Translations under genes and position numbers: made by a program
NCBI GenBank assembly: GCA_036570425.1
Contig: DATCYF010000023.1
Coordinates: 372,001-436,000 of the forward strand
Length of the DNA: 64,000 nt
Reading direction: 5' to 3'
From: Rhizorhapis sp036570425
Lineage (GTDB): Bacteria; Pseudomonadota; Alphaproteobacteria; Sphingomonadales; Sphingomonadaceae
Notes under the pieces: generated by a model
Database searches by the model: none
The model's input: only the letters and a program-made list of their open reading frames with translations
Told to the model about the DNA's origin: nothing
Shown: piece by piece, positions 39,990-49,542 of the stretch
Layout: every line of letters starts with the position of its first letter
How positions within the stretch are numbered: the stretch's first letter is position 1

Positions 39990-41529
39990 CCAGAATCCCC
40001 GGTCTACAGCGGATCAGATAGCGCTGTGCCGCCAGCGCGCGGAGCAGGAAGGCTGGCCCGTCGTGGCCACGTTCGAGGATGCCGCGATCTCCGGCGCTGC
40101 TGGCATCGACGCGAACCAGCGCCCGGGGCTCAACGCGATGCTGGCATTGGTGGAGGCCGGCGGGATCGATCAGGTGCTGGCTGAGTCGACGGACCGTATC
40201 TCCCGCCACATCGCGGACGCCCATAATGTCCGGGAACGCATAGAGTTCGCCGGTGCGCGGCTGTTTACGCTGTTCGACGGCACGATCACGCCGATGATCG
40301 GCCTGGTCAAAGGCTTCATGGATGCGCAGTTCCGGACTGATCTGGCGAAGCGCGTTCGCCGGGGCCAGATCGGCACGATCAAGCAGGGGCGATCATCGGG
40401 CGGCATCGCTTATGGCTACCGGCAGGCCAACCGCCTTGACGACAAGGGCGGCGTGATTCGCGGCTTGCGAGAGATCGATCCCGATCGGGCCGACATCGTC
40501 CGCCGGATCTTCCTTGAATATGCGGCCGGTAAAAGCCCTCTCGCTATCGCCCGCGACCTGAACATGGAGGGCGTTCCGGCGCCGCGCGGCAATCTCTGGC
40601 ATTCGACTGCGATCGCCGGTGAGACCAAACATAAGCGCGGGATCCTGCGCAACGAAATTTATGTGGGCATATTGGCTTATGGTTACAGCCGTATGGTCGT
40701 AAACCCACAGACGCGACGGCGGCTGATGCGCCCGAACGCGCAGGAAGAAGTGATTCGCCAGGACGTGCCCGAGCTGCGCATCATCAGCGATGACGTGTGG
40801 CAGCAGGTGCAGGCGAGGCTGGCGGAGAACACAACCACCCGGCCGGAGCGCCAGCGCCGCCCGAAGCACATCCTGTCGGGCATGGGCGTTTGCGGGACAT
40901 GCGGCTCACCATGGGTGCGAACGACCAGCGATTTCTGGGGATGCAGCCGCTTTCGCTACGGCGGCCCCTGCACCAACAACCGCCTCATCAATAACAAGGG
41001 CTATCAGGAGCGGGTGCTGACGGAGCTGAAGAACGGCATGCTCGCGCCCGAGGTCGTCAGCGCCTACGTCCGCGAATATCACCGCGACTTCGCCCGGGCA
41101 TCGGCCGATCTTGGTCGCGACAGAGGCCGCATCGAACGCAAGTTGGACGAAGCCGAGCGGCGCAAGACCCGGCTGCTGAAGGCGTTCGCTGACGGCGGTA
41201 GTGAATTTGACGAGATCCGCGACATGCTCACCAACGCCCGCGAAGAGGTGGACCGCCTCAACCGCGAGCTGGCGAGCATGGAAGCGGTCCCCACCGTCCT
41301 GGCGCTCCATCCCCATATCGAGGAAGTTTATCGCCAGCAGGTTGTAGACCTTGAAGCCGCACTGGCGGTTCCGGAAGCTCAACTCGAAGCGATCCCGCGC
41401 CTGCGCGCGATGATCGCCCGAATCGTCGTTCATCCCAACCTGCAAAAGAAGCGCGGCGTAGTGTTGGAGGTGATTCGGCAGATGGACGAAATCCTGTCCA
41501 TCGCCACAGGAACGCACGGCATTATGTAG
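39952..41529 (+). CDS. large serine integrase
   Basis: A 525-residue serine recombinase. The catalytic domain is at residues 1-150 with the nucleophile Ser10 in YARFSS, a DRISR segment and a DLAKRVRRGQ helix. The recombinase domain spans about 160-270. A zinc ribbon follows (CGTC ... WGC ... C) around 305-340, and a coiled coil DRGRIERKLDEAERRK around 390-450. It starts at GTG 39952 with GGGAG 6 nt upstream. Such enzymes integrate phage DNA between attP and attB without host factors and often target coding genes; here the right end of the prophage cuts an nfrB-like gene. Confidence 0.92.
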   Translation: MRTVIYARFSSDNQNPRSTADQIALCRQRAEQEGWPVVATFEDAAISGAAGIDANQRPGLNAMLALVEAGGIDQVLAESTDRISRHIADAHNVRERIEFAGARLFTLFDGTITPMIGLVKGFMDAQFRTDLAKRVRRGQIGTIKQGRSSGGIAYGYRQANRLDDKGGVIRGLREIDPDRADIVRRIFLEYAAGKSPLAIARDLNMEGVPAPRGNLWHSTAIAGETKHKRGILRNEIYVGILAYGYSRMVVNPQTRRRLMRPNAQEEVIRQDVPELRIISDDVWQQVQARLAENTTTRPERQRRPKHILSGMGVCGTCGSPWVRTTSDFWGCSRFRYGGPCTNNRLINNKGYQERVLTELKNGMLAPEVVSAYVREYHRDFARASADLGRDRGRIERKLDEAERRKTRLLKAFADGGSEFDEIRDMLTNAREEVDRLNRELASMEAVPTVLALHPHIEEVYRQQVVDLEAALAVPEAQLEAIPRLRAMIARIVVHPNLQKKRGVVLEVIRQMDEILSIATGTHGIM

Positions 41530-41600
41530 GAAGCGCACCCAAGCCGTTCCAAACATGAAACCGACTCCACAAGAGAGCGGTATTCGGGCAGGGTCGGCCG

Positions 41601-42422
41601 ATGCTGGGCAAATACTTAAGGCTTTGGATCATGCGCGCTGCGGACAACAGCGTGATGCTCACCGATAAACTCACAATCCTGATCGTGCCGTTTTCGACCC
41701 TCGTTCTGTGGATGACGGGCACGAAAATGACTGAATCTGTCCAGGAGACCTTGGCCCTTGGTGTGGCGATGACGGTTGTCGCTGTCGTGCTTTTGCGTTT
41801 GGGCGCTGCCTCATTCTGGCTCTGGCGAGACGACCAGGTTGAAATGCGCAAGCAGGCAGCATCACTCAAAGAAGAACTTGGAAGGCACGATCGGTTGGAG
41901 CGCGAGGCCGCGATTGCTTACACAACCAAATTGCGAACAGAGTTAAGCGATGCATTCGCCAAAAGCTTGGCTACAGTTGAAATTGCTTGTTACATGCCCG
42001 ACAGAAATTTACCTATCGGCCGCGACTTAATAAAGGATCATATGGAGCAGACGTTCCGTATTAGGGAGCTTATTAATGCCCTATCTTACGATGTTTGTCT
42101 CCGAATATGTTCATACAACCTTGCTGTTTTGCTTTCACGAATTATGTCTAATGCAATCCAAAAGGAGCCAATTGGAGATGACTGGAGCAATTTGCAAAAA
42201 ATAAAGAAGGTCACTTTCCGCATTCTTCACAAGAAAGAACCTAATGAGGAGCGCGAAATGCTCTCAATGCTGGAGGTGCAGAATATAATGGGCATTTCCG
42301 ACACCCTCTCGCCGGATTCGCAGATTGAAACTATGGATGATTTGAGAAGAGCGCTTCGAGATCCAAAGCTTGCAGATCTAATGCGGAACGAATTCGATCC
42401 GCCTCGCGCCGACAATCTCTAA
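41601..42422 (+). CDS. membrane protein, prophage cargo, function unknown
   Basis: A 273-residue protein with two N-terminal transmembrane helices (about residues 21-38 and 50-75), a Glu/Lys coiled-coil-like part (RKQAASLKEELGRHDRLEREAA) and a large soluble C-terminal domain. The last 500 nt (41.93-42.42 kb) are visibly AT-richer than the phage body, a sign of separate origin. It lies between the integrase and the truncated host gene, the place where many prophages carry lysogenic-conversion or exclusion genes. I do not recognise the C-terminal domain, so no activity is claimed. ATG start at 41601 has weak ribosome-site support. Confidence 0.65.
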   Translation: MLGKYLRLWIMRAADNSVMLTDKLTILIVPFSTLVLWMTGTKMTESVQETLALGVAMTVVAVVLLRLGAASFWLWRDDQVEMRKQAASLKEELGRHDRLEREAAIAYTTKLRTELSDAFAKSLATVEIACYMPDRNLPIGRDLIKDHMEQTFRIRELINALSYDVCLRICSYNLAVLLSRIMSNAIQKEPIGDDWSNLQKIKKVTFRILHKKEPNEEREMLSMLEVQNIMGISDTLSPDSQIETMDDLRRALRDPKLADLMRNEFDPPRADNL

Positions 42423-42475
42423 ACATGCTGTCGTAACCCACCGGTTTGCACAATTACGCTAACGCACAATGCGCC
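42423..42475. other. inferred right prophage-host junction (attR)
   Basis: Host nfrB-like sequence becomes recognisable at about 42465-42480 (EAHGKYLVVREAIGA) while the prophage cargo gene ends at 42422. The crossover of the serine integrase must therefore fall in or close to this interval. No core repeat can be confirmed, because the left junction is outside the window. Confidence 0.5.
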
Positions 42476-43222
42476 GAGGCGCATGGCAAATATCTGGTCG
42501 TGCGCGAAGCCATTGGGGCCGCAGTCCCTTCGGCGGGCGTGGGCTGCGCCTTTGCTCGCGCTGCCCTTGAGCAGGTAGCGCAGGATCAAGGCGGCTTGCC
42601 ATTCGATCCGGGCTGTCTCACCGAGGATTATGAATTGGGGCTGCGCATAGGAGCGCACGGCGGCCGGGGCGTTTTCATCCGGATGCGCGATGACGCCGGC
42701 GATCTGGTATGCACGCGCGAATATTTTCCCGCCACGCTGACGGCAGCCGTCAGGCAGAAAGCGCGCTGGATGACAGGGATCGCTTTGGCAGGATGGGACA
42801 GGCTCGGCTGGCAAGGCAGTCTTGCCGAGCGGTGGATGCGCTTTCGTGATCGTCGAGGTCCGTTGGCAGCCGTCATATTGTGCTGCGCCTATGCCGCGAT
42901 CCTGCTTTTTGGCGTCACGGAAATCGCGCGCCTCGTCACCGGCACCAAAGGGGCGCCCTTTCCTCCGGTGCTTACCCTCCTGCTCACATGCAACGCCCTG
43001 CTGATGGTGTGGCGGATGGCTGTTCGAGGAATATTCGCAAGCAAGTTCTATGGCTGGCGGGAAGCCGTTCGGTCCGCGCCGCGCGCCGTGCTCGCCAACA
43101 TCATCGCTATCATGGCCGCTCGCCGCGCCATGCTTCACTACATCAGGATCAGTCGCGGCAAGATGCCGGTCTGGGAAAAGACGACGCATCATTTTCCCGA
43201 AGAGTTCGCGCGGCAGGAATGA
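42446..43222 (+). pseudogene. 5'-truncated nfrB-like glycosyltransferase
   Basis: An open frame of 258 codons that corresponds to the C-terminal part of NfrB-type family-2 glycosyltransferases. Features include the middle region AHGKYLVVREAIGAAVPSAGVGCAF, LTEDYELGLRIGAHGG, FPATLTAAVRQKARWMTGIALAGWDRLGW (the QxxRW-like motif), then about two transmembrane helices. The N-terminal catalytic half with the nucleotide-sugar site is absent, and no related sequence lies upstream in the window. So the gene appears split by prophage insertion. It ends in an ATGA overlap with the next gene. Confidence 0.75.
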
Positions 43223-44279
43223 TGCCAGGAAAACCGTTCCAATTTCTTACTCTGGTGTTGTGCGCGTGGTTTTCTGGCCGCACCGCCACTTGGCTGCTTC
43301 CGGAGTTCACAAGGGGTGTTGGGGTCAATCGAGCCGACCCGCGATATCGAAAAATTCGCTACGAAGGCGCCATGCGCCGAGGCCCGTTGATGCCCCCTTG
43401 CGATTGCGCCTTGCAGATGGAGATTCAGGCACGGTGCAGGCTATCCCATCTCCTCCAGCCTCGTTAGCTATTCACTCCAATGATAATGATGGTGCCCATA
43501 GAGGGGATTGGCGGCAAATCAGCGCTGTTCCCGTTCGGCAAAGGTCAGAGCAGCTCGGAATTTTCGACAGCCCCCCGGGGAATGGTTATTTGTCTCCCCC
43601 GCCTGCTCCGATGAGCCAGCGCGGAACGGTAGATCGCTGGTCGCTGTCGTCCTGGCTTCTCTATCGTCCGGATCATGGCAATGCGAGTCTCGCCAACGCC
43701 GGGCAACTGGGCGCGAGCCAGGTTGGAGCGCGACTTGCCTATGATCTCTCGCCCAAAGCTGCTTACAGCCTTGCAATGCATGCGCGAGTCACAAGCGCGC
43801 TGCAATCTCCGCTCGGTACAGAGGCCGCGCTTGGCATGACCTGGCGACCCGCGCGCAGCTTGCCGCTTGCTTTTTCCGTAGAGCGCAGGATTGCCGTCGC
43901 GGAGGGCGGGCGCAACGCCTTTGCGGCATACGCCGCCGGAGGAGCGGGCCCCGTGCCGCTGATGCAGGGTGTGTTGCTGGAGGGCTATGCCCAGGCAGGC
44001 GTAGTGGGTGCCAGCCGGACCGATCCTTTCATCGACGGCCGGATTACGGTGGGGCACCGCCTTCAGGCCGTAGCTGGAGAGAAGGATTTAATGGTTGGTA
44101 TCGCGCTTTCGGGCGGCGCGCAGCCGTCATTGTCGCGGCTCGACATTGGGCCGCAAATATCCGCTCGGCTGCCTATTGGTAAAGGTCATGCTCGTCTGGC
44201 GCTGGAATGGCGTCAACGGATAGCAGGCAGGGCGCGGCCGCCCTCCGGGCTTGCAGTGATCCTCTCATCCGATTTTTGA
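43219..44279 (+). pseudogene. frameshifted nfrA-like outer-membrane protein gene
   Basis: The expected start (MMPGKPFQFLTLVLCAWF, a signal-like opening) at 43219 overlaps the nfrB stop, but this frame stops at 43467. Homology-like sequence continues in another frame to 44279 (VDAPLRLRLADGDSGTVQ ... IPSPPASLAIHSNDND ... PARPPSGLAVILSSDF type). The later part has beta-barrel character (GAALGMTWRPARSLPLAFSVERR, DIGPQISARLPIGKG). At least one indel between about 43270 and 43400 is needed. This fits loss of the nfr operon after nfrB was broken. A sequencing error cannot be excluded. Confidence 0.6.
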
Positions 44280-44352
44280 TGTTCCTTCAGGGCAACGTCT
44301 TTCATTCGCTACGGATTGCCGTTAGGCCAAGTGCAGTGCCAGGGCCGCTATA

Positions 44353-45267
44353 ATGTACCTTTACCTTCCCATCGCCAATTTGTCGGTCAATGCCTTTGTC
44401 ATTATTGGCCTTGGCGGCGTTGTGGGCGTGCTTTCGGGCATGTTCGGCGTAGGAGGAGGGTTCCTGACGACGCCGCTCCTCATCTTTTATGGCATTCCGC
44501 CGACGGTTGCTGCCGCCTCCGCGGCAACGCAGGTGACCGGCGCCAGTGTTTCCGGGGTGTTCGCCCATCTTCATCGAAATGCGGTGGATATCCGCATGGG
44601 CAGTGTCATGGTTGGCGGGGGCATAGTGGGAGCCGCCATAGGCGCAGGGCTCTTCCGGCTATTGCAGAGCATTGGTCAGATCGATACCGCAATTGCGGTG
44701 CTTTATGTGCTGATGCTTGGCGGCATCGGCTTGTTGATGGCCAAGGAAGCCGTCCCGTCGATTATCGCCATGAAGCAGGGTAAACGCCCACGGGCACGCA
44801 AGCGCCGCCATCATCCTTTGGTCTCGGCACTCCCCATGCGGTGGCGTTTCTATCGTTCGGGCCTTTACATATCCCCGCTGGCACCATTCCTCCTGGGCGT
44901 ATTGTCGGGCATATTGACCATGCTTTTGGGCGTAGGCGGCGGCTTCATCATGGTTCCGGCCATGCTGTATCTTCTGGGCATGGCCACGCAAGTGGTGGTT
45001 GGCACTTCCCTGTTCCAGATCTTGTTCGTGACCATGGCGACGACGATGGTGCACAGCCTCACTACCAAGGCGGTGGACCTGGTGCTGGCCCTGCTGCTGC
45101 TGATAGGCAGCGTCACAGGGGCTCAGATCGGCGCACGCATGTCGATGAAGTTCAGGCCGGAATATTTGCGGATATTCCTGGCCATTGTCGTGCTGATCGT
45201 TGCCATTCGCATGGCGCTGGGGCTTGGCTGGCGGCCAGACGAAATCTACACGGTGCATGTGCAGTGA
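44353..45267 (+). CDS. TauE/SafE (TSUP) family sulfite/sulfonate exporter-like protein
   Basis: A 304-residue inner-membrane protein of the TSUP family with about eight transmembrane helices in two related halves. Each half has the glycine-rich repeat: GGVVGVLSGMFGVGGGFL at the N-terminal half and SGILTMLLGVGGGFI at the C-terminal half. A basic loop (KQGKRPRARKRRHHP) separates the halves. The family moves sulfur-containing or other small organic anions across the inner membrane; the substrate here is unknown. It is coupled by GTGA to the TIGR02186 gene. Confidence 0.88.
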   Translation: MYLYLPIANLSVNAFVIIGLGGVVGVLSGMFGVGGGFLTTPLLIFYGIPPTVAAASAATQVTGASVSGVFAHLHRNAVDIRMGSVMVGGGIVGAAIGAGLFRLLQSIGQIDTAIAVLYVLMLGGIGLLMAKEAVPSIIAMKQGKRPRARKRRHHPLVSALPMRWRFYRSGLYISPLAPFLLGVLSGILTMLLGVGGGFIMVPAMLYLLGMATQVVVGTSLFQILFVTMATTMVHSLTTKAVDLVLALLLLIGSVTGAQIGARMSMKFRPEYLRIFLAIVVLIVAIRMALGLGWRPDEIYTVHVQ

Positions 45268-46025
45268 GCCGCTTGCGTGTCCTGCTTCTGGCGCCCATGC
45301 TCCTGTTGCTTGGGGCTGCGGCCAAGCCGATGCTGGTGCCGGATGTATCGCAGCGCTCCGTGGAGATATATTATAGTTTCTCCGGTGCGGAGTTGCTTCT
45401 CTTTGGCGCGATCATTTATCCCGATGGCCGCCCGCCCAAGGAGCCCGCCGACATCGTCGTCATCCTGAAGGGGCCAAGCCAGTCCATTACCATGCGGGAG
45501 AAGCAGAAGATCGCGGGCATGTGGATCAATGCGGCCAGCGCGCATTTTCGATCGGCCCCCTCTTATTACGCCATGGCTTCATCACGCCCGATCGCCGATA
45601 TTGTGGATGAGCGCACAGCGGCGATTTACGAACTTGGTCTGGGCAAGCTGCAACTTTCCCCATCGTCCCTGAATGCCACGGAGGAAATCCAGCGCTTCCA
45701 GTCTGGGCTAGTCGATCTGCGTCGACGCAATGGCCTTTATGTCGAACAGCCGGGAACGGTGGAAATTACGGATGGCGTCCTCTATCGCGCACGTTTGCCG
45801 CTGCCGGCGCGGGTTGTCGTTGGCACTTATACCGCCGAAACCTTTCTGATTCAGGACGGCCGCGTGCTCGCCGCTGCGGTGAGGGAGATCGAGGTTCACA
45901 AATCCGGCTTCGAGCGCTTTGTCGCCAAAGCCGCTGACGAATGGTCGATTTTTTATGGACTCACAGCCATTGCGTTCGCCCTGGGAATGGGCTGGGCCGC
46001 CGGTTATCTTTTCCGGCGGAAATAA
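45264..46025 (+). CDS. TIGR02186 family membrane-anchored protein
   Basis: A 253-residue protein with an N-terminal signal-like hydrophobic segment (LRVLLLAPMLLLLGAAA), a periplasmic beta-rich domain and a C-terminal transmembrane helix (FYGLTAIAFALGMGWAAGYLF), so it is anchored at the membrane with its bulk outside. Segments such as VSQRSVEIYYSFSGAELLLFGAI and VDRERIAGMWINAAS type match TIGR02186 proteins of alphaproteobacteria, always near TauE-like exporters. The start is GTG at 45264, overlapping the exporter stop. Likely a partner or regulator of the exporter. Confidence 0.8.
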   Translation: MSRLRVLLLAPMLLLLGAAAKPMLVPDVSQRSVEIYYSFSGAELLLFGAIIYPDGRPPKEPADIVVILKGPSQSITMREKQKIAGMWINAASAHFRSAPSYYAMASSRPIADIVDERTAAIYELGLGKLQLSPSSLNATEEIQRFQSGLVDLRRRNGLYVEQPGTVEITDGVLYRARLPLPARVVVGTYTAETFLIQDGRVLAAAVREIEVHKSGFERFVAKAADEWSIFYGLTAIAFALGMGWAAGYLFRRK

Positions 46026-46120
46026 CAAGCGGAAAGGCCGTCGGCTGGGGCCGCGCCTTAAACCCATGTTTACTCATCCAAGTTACATTCATGCGTTCGC
46101 GGGCACCATTTGAGGGCGAT

Positions 46121-47806
46121 ATGAACGACATGACAGGCGCAGGGCAGTTCGGGCGGCACGAACCTGTGTCGCCTTCCAATATCCCCACCCATATCGGTTC
46201 CCGGTTCAACGGATTAGCGATGGGCACTGTGTTCCAGATCGCTGGATCAAGCTCTCAGGTGCTGATTGATGCGGCCACTCTGCAGCAATTCGCGGAGGAT
46301 GCCGATCATTGCATAGCAATGGCCGGGCAGGTTGGCAGTCAGGTCAAAATGCGCGTGGGTTCGTCCTGGCTGGTCGCCAATGTGCGTGCGTTGGTGCTTG
46401 ATCGCCAAGCCGAGGGATTGATCGTTGCTGATATCGATTTCCTGGGGGAAGGCGATGAAGAAAAGCTGACGGGCAAAATTTACAAGTTCCGTCGCGGTGT
46501 CACTCGCTACCCGACGCCCGGCACGCAAATCTATCCGGTTTCGAGTTCCGACATGCGGCAGATTTATGCGGCGGACGAACGGACCAATATCGAGATCGGA
46601 ACTGTCTATCCCACCAAAGACACGCGCGGGGCGCTCTACGTCGACGCCATGCTGGGAAAGCATTTCGCGCTGCTGGGATCGACTGGTACAGGCAAATCGA
46701 CCTCAGCCGCGCTGATCCTGCACAAGATATGCGATCTGGCGCCGCAAGGGCATATCGTCATGATCGATCCGCATGGCGAATATAGCGCCGCCTTCAAAGG
46801 CAATGGGGCGCTATATGATGTCAACAATCTCGCTATGCCCTATTGGCTGATGAATTTTGAGGAGCATTGCGAAGTCTTCGTGACGTCCGAAGGCGCGGAA
46901 CGCACCATGGACTGCGACATTCTCGCCAAATGCCTGCTCGCGGCGCGGTCAAAAAACCGTATGGCGGAGGGCATGGCGCGGATTACCGTGGATTCGCCCA
47001 TCCCTTACCTGCTCTCCGATTTGACCAACATCCTCCAGAACGAGATGGGCAAGCTGGACAAGGGCACTACCTCGACGCCTTATATGCGGCTCAAGACCAA
47101 GATCGATGAGATCAAAGCCGATCCGCGTTATGCCTTCATGTTCTCCGGTATGCTGGTCGGCGACACGATGGCGAGTTTCCTTGCCAAGATTTTCCGGCTG
47201 CCCAGCGACGGCAAGCCGATCTCAATTATCGACGTATCGGCCATGCCATCGGACATAACATCGGTGGTGGTGGCGGTTCTGTCGCGTATGGTGTTCGATT
47301 ATGCCATTTGGTCGCGTAATGAGCCGCAGCGGCCCATCCTGCTGGTTTGCGAAGAAGCGCATCGCTACATACCAAGCAGTTCCGTCGGCAGTGGACAATC
47401 CGTGCGCAAAATATTGGAGCGGATCGCCAAGGAAGGCCGTAAATATGGGGTATCGCTAGGCCTTATTACGCAGCGGCCTTCCGATCTTGCCGAAGGCGTT
47501 TTATCACAATGCGGCACCATCATCGCCATGCGCCTGAATAACGATCGCGATCAGCAGTTCGTGCGGGCAGCCATGCCCGAAGGTGCGCGCGGCTTTCTGG
47601 ACAGCATCCCGGCTCTTCGGAACCGCGAATGCATCATCTGCGGCGAAGGCGTGGCTATTCCCATTCGTGTCGCATTCGACAATCTGGCCGAGGAGAAGCG
47701 GCCGGCATCAAGCGATCCGGTCTTTACGGACCTTTGGCAACAGACCGGTGGCGAGACGGAAATATTGGAGCGCACGGTGAGCAGGTGGCGCAATCAGGGG
47801 CGGTGA
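46121..47806 (+). CDS. HerA-like ATPase (DUF87 family)
   Basis: A 561-residue hexameric-motor-type ATPase. The N-terminal beta domain (about residues 20-150, VFQIAGSSSQVLIDAATL) is the HerA/HAS-barrel. Walker A GSTGTGKST lies at about 186-194, Walker B is around HIVMIDPHGEY, and an arginine-finger region (CEEAHRYIP, GLITQRPSDL) follows. In archaea HerA acts with NurA in DNA end processing; bacterial HerA proteins also appear in defence systems, but this one stands alone next to an exporter and MobA. The start at 46121 has GAGGG; ATG at 46091 is an alternative. Confidence 0.85.
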   Translation: MNDMTGAGQFGRHEPVSPSNIPTHIGSRFNGLAMGTVFQIAGSSSQVLIDAATLQQFAEDADHCIAMAGQVGSQVKMRVGSSWLVANVRALVLDRQAEGLIVADIDFLGEGDEEKLTGKIYKFRRGVTRYPTPGTQIYPVSSSDMRQIYAADERTNIEIGTVYPTKDTRGALYVDAMLGKHFALLGSTGTGKSTSAALILHKICDLAPQGHIVMIDPHGEYSAAFKGNGALYDVNNLAMPYWLMNFEEHCEVFVTSEGAERTMDCDILAKCLLAARSKNRMAEGMARITVDSPIPYLLSDLTNILQNEMGKLDKGTTSTPYMRLKTKIDEIKADPRYAFMFSGMLVGDTMASFLAKIFRLPSDGKPISIIDVSAMPSDITSVVVAVLSRMVFDYAIWSRNEPQRPILLVCEEAHRYIPSSSVGSGQSVRKILERIAKEGRKYGVSLGLITQRPSDLAEGVLSQCGTIIAMRLNNDRDQQFVRAAMPEGARGFLDSIPALRNRECIICGEGVAIPIRVAFDNLAEEKRPASSDPVFTDLWQQTGGETEILERTVSRWRNQGR

Positions 47807-48330
47807 ATCGACGCGAGAAATTGCGCATATTCAGCCTGCGTATTCAAATTGGAAAAGCTAAAGTCCGCATCAATCTCACGCGCCTGGCTATAAGCGATCC
47901 AGCCGCGCATGTCCCGCCGAGCCTGATTCGCTAGCCAGGCATCCAGCCTGGGGGCCATGCTGGCAGGCCAGAAACCAAAGAGTGGCTGGTTACGGATAAC
48001 TCCGGCTTGATATTGCAGCAGATGAGCCAAGTTGTGAGGGACAGGCAATGTGTCACATCCTGCGGTCAGCACTGCCTGAAAATCATTTTCGCGGGCATGG
48101 TGCAACGCCGCACAAAGTCCGCCGAGAGGGCCCTGATCGGGCTCCGGCCGATCGGCAAGGCAGGCGAGTTCTGGCCATTTCCGGCCGCACATGACTAATG
48201 TATCCACCTGCGGCTGCAGGGCGTCGATCACATGGTTCAGCAGTGGCTTGCCCTCGATCACTGCAAGAGCCTTGTCGCTGCCGAAGCGGCGCGATTGTCC
48301 GCCAGCAATCAATGCGCCGAGCAGCTTCAC
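47794..48330 (-). CDS. mobA: molybdenum cofactor guanylyltransferase MobA
   Basis: A 178-residue GTP:molybdopterin guanylyltransferase that attaches GMP to Mo-molybdopterin to give the bis-MGD cofactor. The GTP-binding loop LIAGGQSRRFGSDKAL is at residues 7-22, followed by GKPLLNHVIDAL and DQGPLGGLCAAL, and the AGCDTLPVP metal-binding Asp. The start is GTG at 48330 with GGAA upstream. Its end overlaps the end of the convergent HerA-like gene by 13 nt. Confidence 0.92.
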   Translation of the reverse strand: MKLLGALIAGGQSRRFGSDKALAVIEGKPLLNHVIDALQPQVDTLVMCGRKWPELACLADRPEPDQGPLGGLCAALHHARENDFQAVLTAGCDTLPVPHNLAHLLQYQAGVIRNQPLFGFWPASMAPRLDAWLANQARRDMRGWIAYSQAREIDADFSFSNLNTQAEYAQFLASIHRP

Positions 48331-48525
48331 GATCGGTTCCCTTCCGCAGCCTGCGCCGTGTGTGCCATCCAAAATCCTCAAAAAAAGGCGTATTGCGCTC
48401 ATCTTGCGAGCGCACATTGCACCGCGTGAAGTCCGGAGCGTGACTGACGTGCTCTTGCGCCGCTGTGACGGGTGCAATAATCACTGAATACCCGCTTACA
48501 AGCTGGCGGTGAAGGGAAGAACAAG

Positions 48526-49542
48526 ATGAACGACCTGTCGAATTTCGTTTCCGGTCTTCCCAAGGCGGAACTGCATCTGCACATTGAAGGTAGTCTGGAG
48601 CCTGAGCAGATGTTCGCGTTTGCCCGGCGGAACAAGGTGGAAATTCCTTTTGCCACGGTGGAGGAAGTGCGGGCCGCCTACAGCTTTTCCAACCTGCAGG
48701 ATTTTCTCGATATCTATTATCAGGGCGCCAATGTGTTGCGGACGGAAGAGGATTTTCGCGATCTGGCGCTGGCCTATTTTGACAGGGCTGCGGCGGATAA
48801 TGTCGTTCATGCAGAAATTTTCTTCGATCCACAAACGCACACGATGCGCGGCGTCCCTTTCGCCGTCGTTGCGGACGGGCTGCTGGCAGCAATGAGAGAG
48901 GCCGAGGCGAGACACGGTTTGACCTCCCGACTGATCCTCTGTTTTCTTCGCCATCTGGATGAAGCGGACGCATTCGAAACTTTCCGGGCGGCCGAACCTT
49001 ATTTCGATCGAATCATTGGCGTGGGGCTCGATTCCTCTGAAATAGGACACCCACCCGGAAAATTCGCGCGGGTCTTCACCGCAGCAGGGGATGCTGGTCT
49101 GTTGCGCGTCGCACATGCGGGCGAAGAAGGGCCGCCGGAATATGTATGGGAAGCGCTCGACCTGCTGAAAGTCGATCGCCTTGATCATGGAAATCGCTCG
49201 CTCGAAGACCCGTTGCTTACGGCCAAGCTGGCACGGCGGGCCACCACGCTGACGGTTTGCCCGTTATCGAATCTGAAGCTTTGCGTGGTTGATGACCTTG
49301 ACGATCATCCGATAAGCAGAATGCTGAAATCAGGCCTGCGCGCCACGGTGAATTCGGATGATCCCGCCTATTTCGGAGGCTATGTGAACGACAATTTTCG
49401 CGCACTTGCCGCCACGGGCAGGCTGGATCGGGATGATTTTATCATCCTGGCGCATAACAGCTTTCTGGGTTCTTTCCTGCCCGACGAAGCCGTGGCCGGA
49501 CATCTTGCGCGCTGTGACGCCTATGTGCGCGAATTTGCATGA
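48526..49542 (+). CDS. adenine deaminase (adenosine deaminase family)
   Basis: A 338-residue metal-dependent hydrolase. Zinc ligands are in AELHLHIEGS (His17/His19 pair), a His in VAHAGEEGPPEYVWEAL, and the Asp pair in VNSDDPAYFGGYV. The catalytic Glu is in HAGEEG and the His in DHGNRSLEDPLL. The combination of HAGEEGPPEYVWEALDLLKVDRLDHG with CPLSNLKLCVVDDL matches adenine aminohydrolases (conversion of adenine to hypoxanthine) rather than typical adenosine deaminases; distinction is by pattern. It feeds purine salvage and precedes a cupin gene by ATGA overlap. Confidence 0.85.
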   Translation: MNDLSNFVSGLPKAELHLHIEGSLEPEQMFAFARRNKVEIPFATVEEVRAAYSFSNLQDFLDIYYQGANVLRTEEDFRDLALAYFDRAAADNVVHAEIFFDPQTHTMRGVPFAVVADGLLAAMREAEARHGLTSRLILCFLRHLDEADAFETFRAAEPYFDRIIGVGLDSSEIGHPPGKFARVFTAAGDAGLLRVAHAGEEGPPEYVWEALDLLKVDRLDHGNRSLEDPLLTAKLARRATTLTVCPLSNLKLCVVDDLDDHPISRMLKSGLRATVNSDDPAYFGGYVNDNFRALAATGRLDRDDFIILAHNSFLGSFLPDEAVAGHLARCDAYVREFA

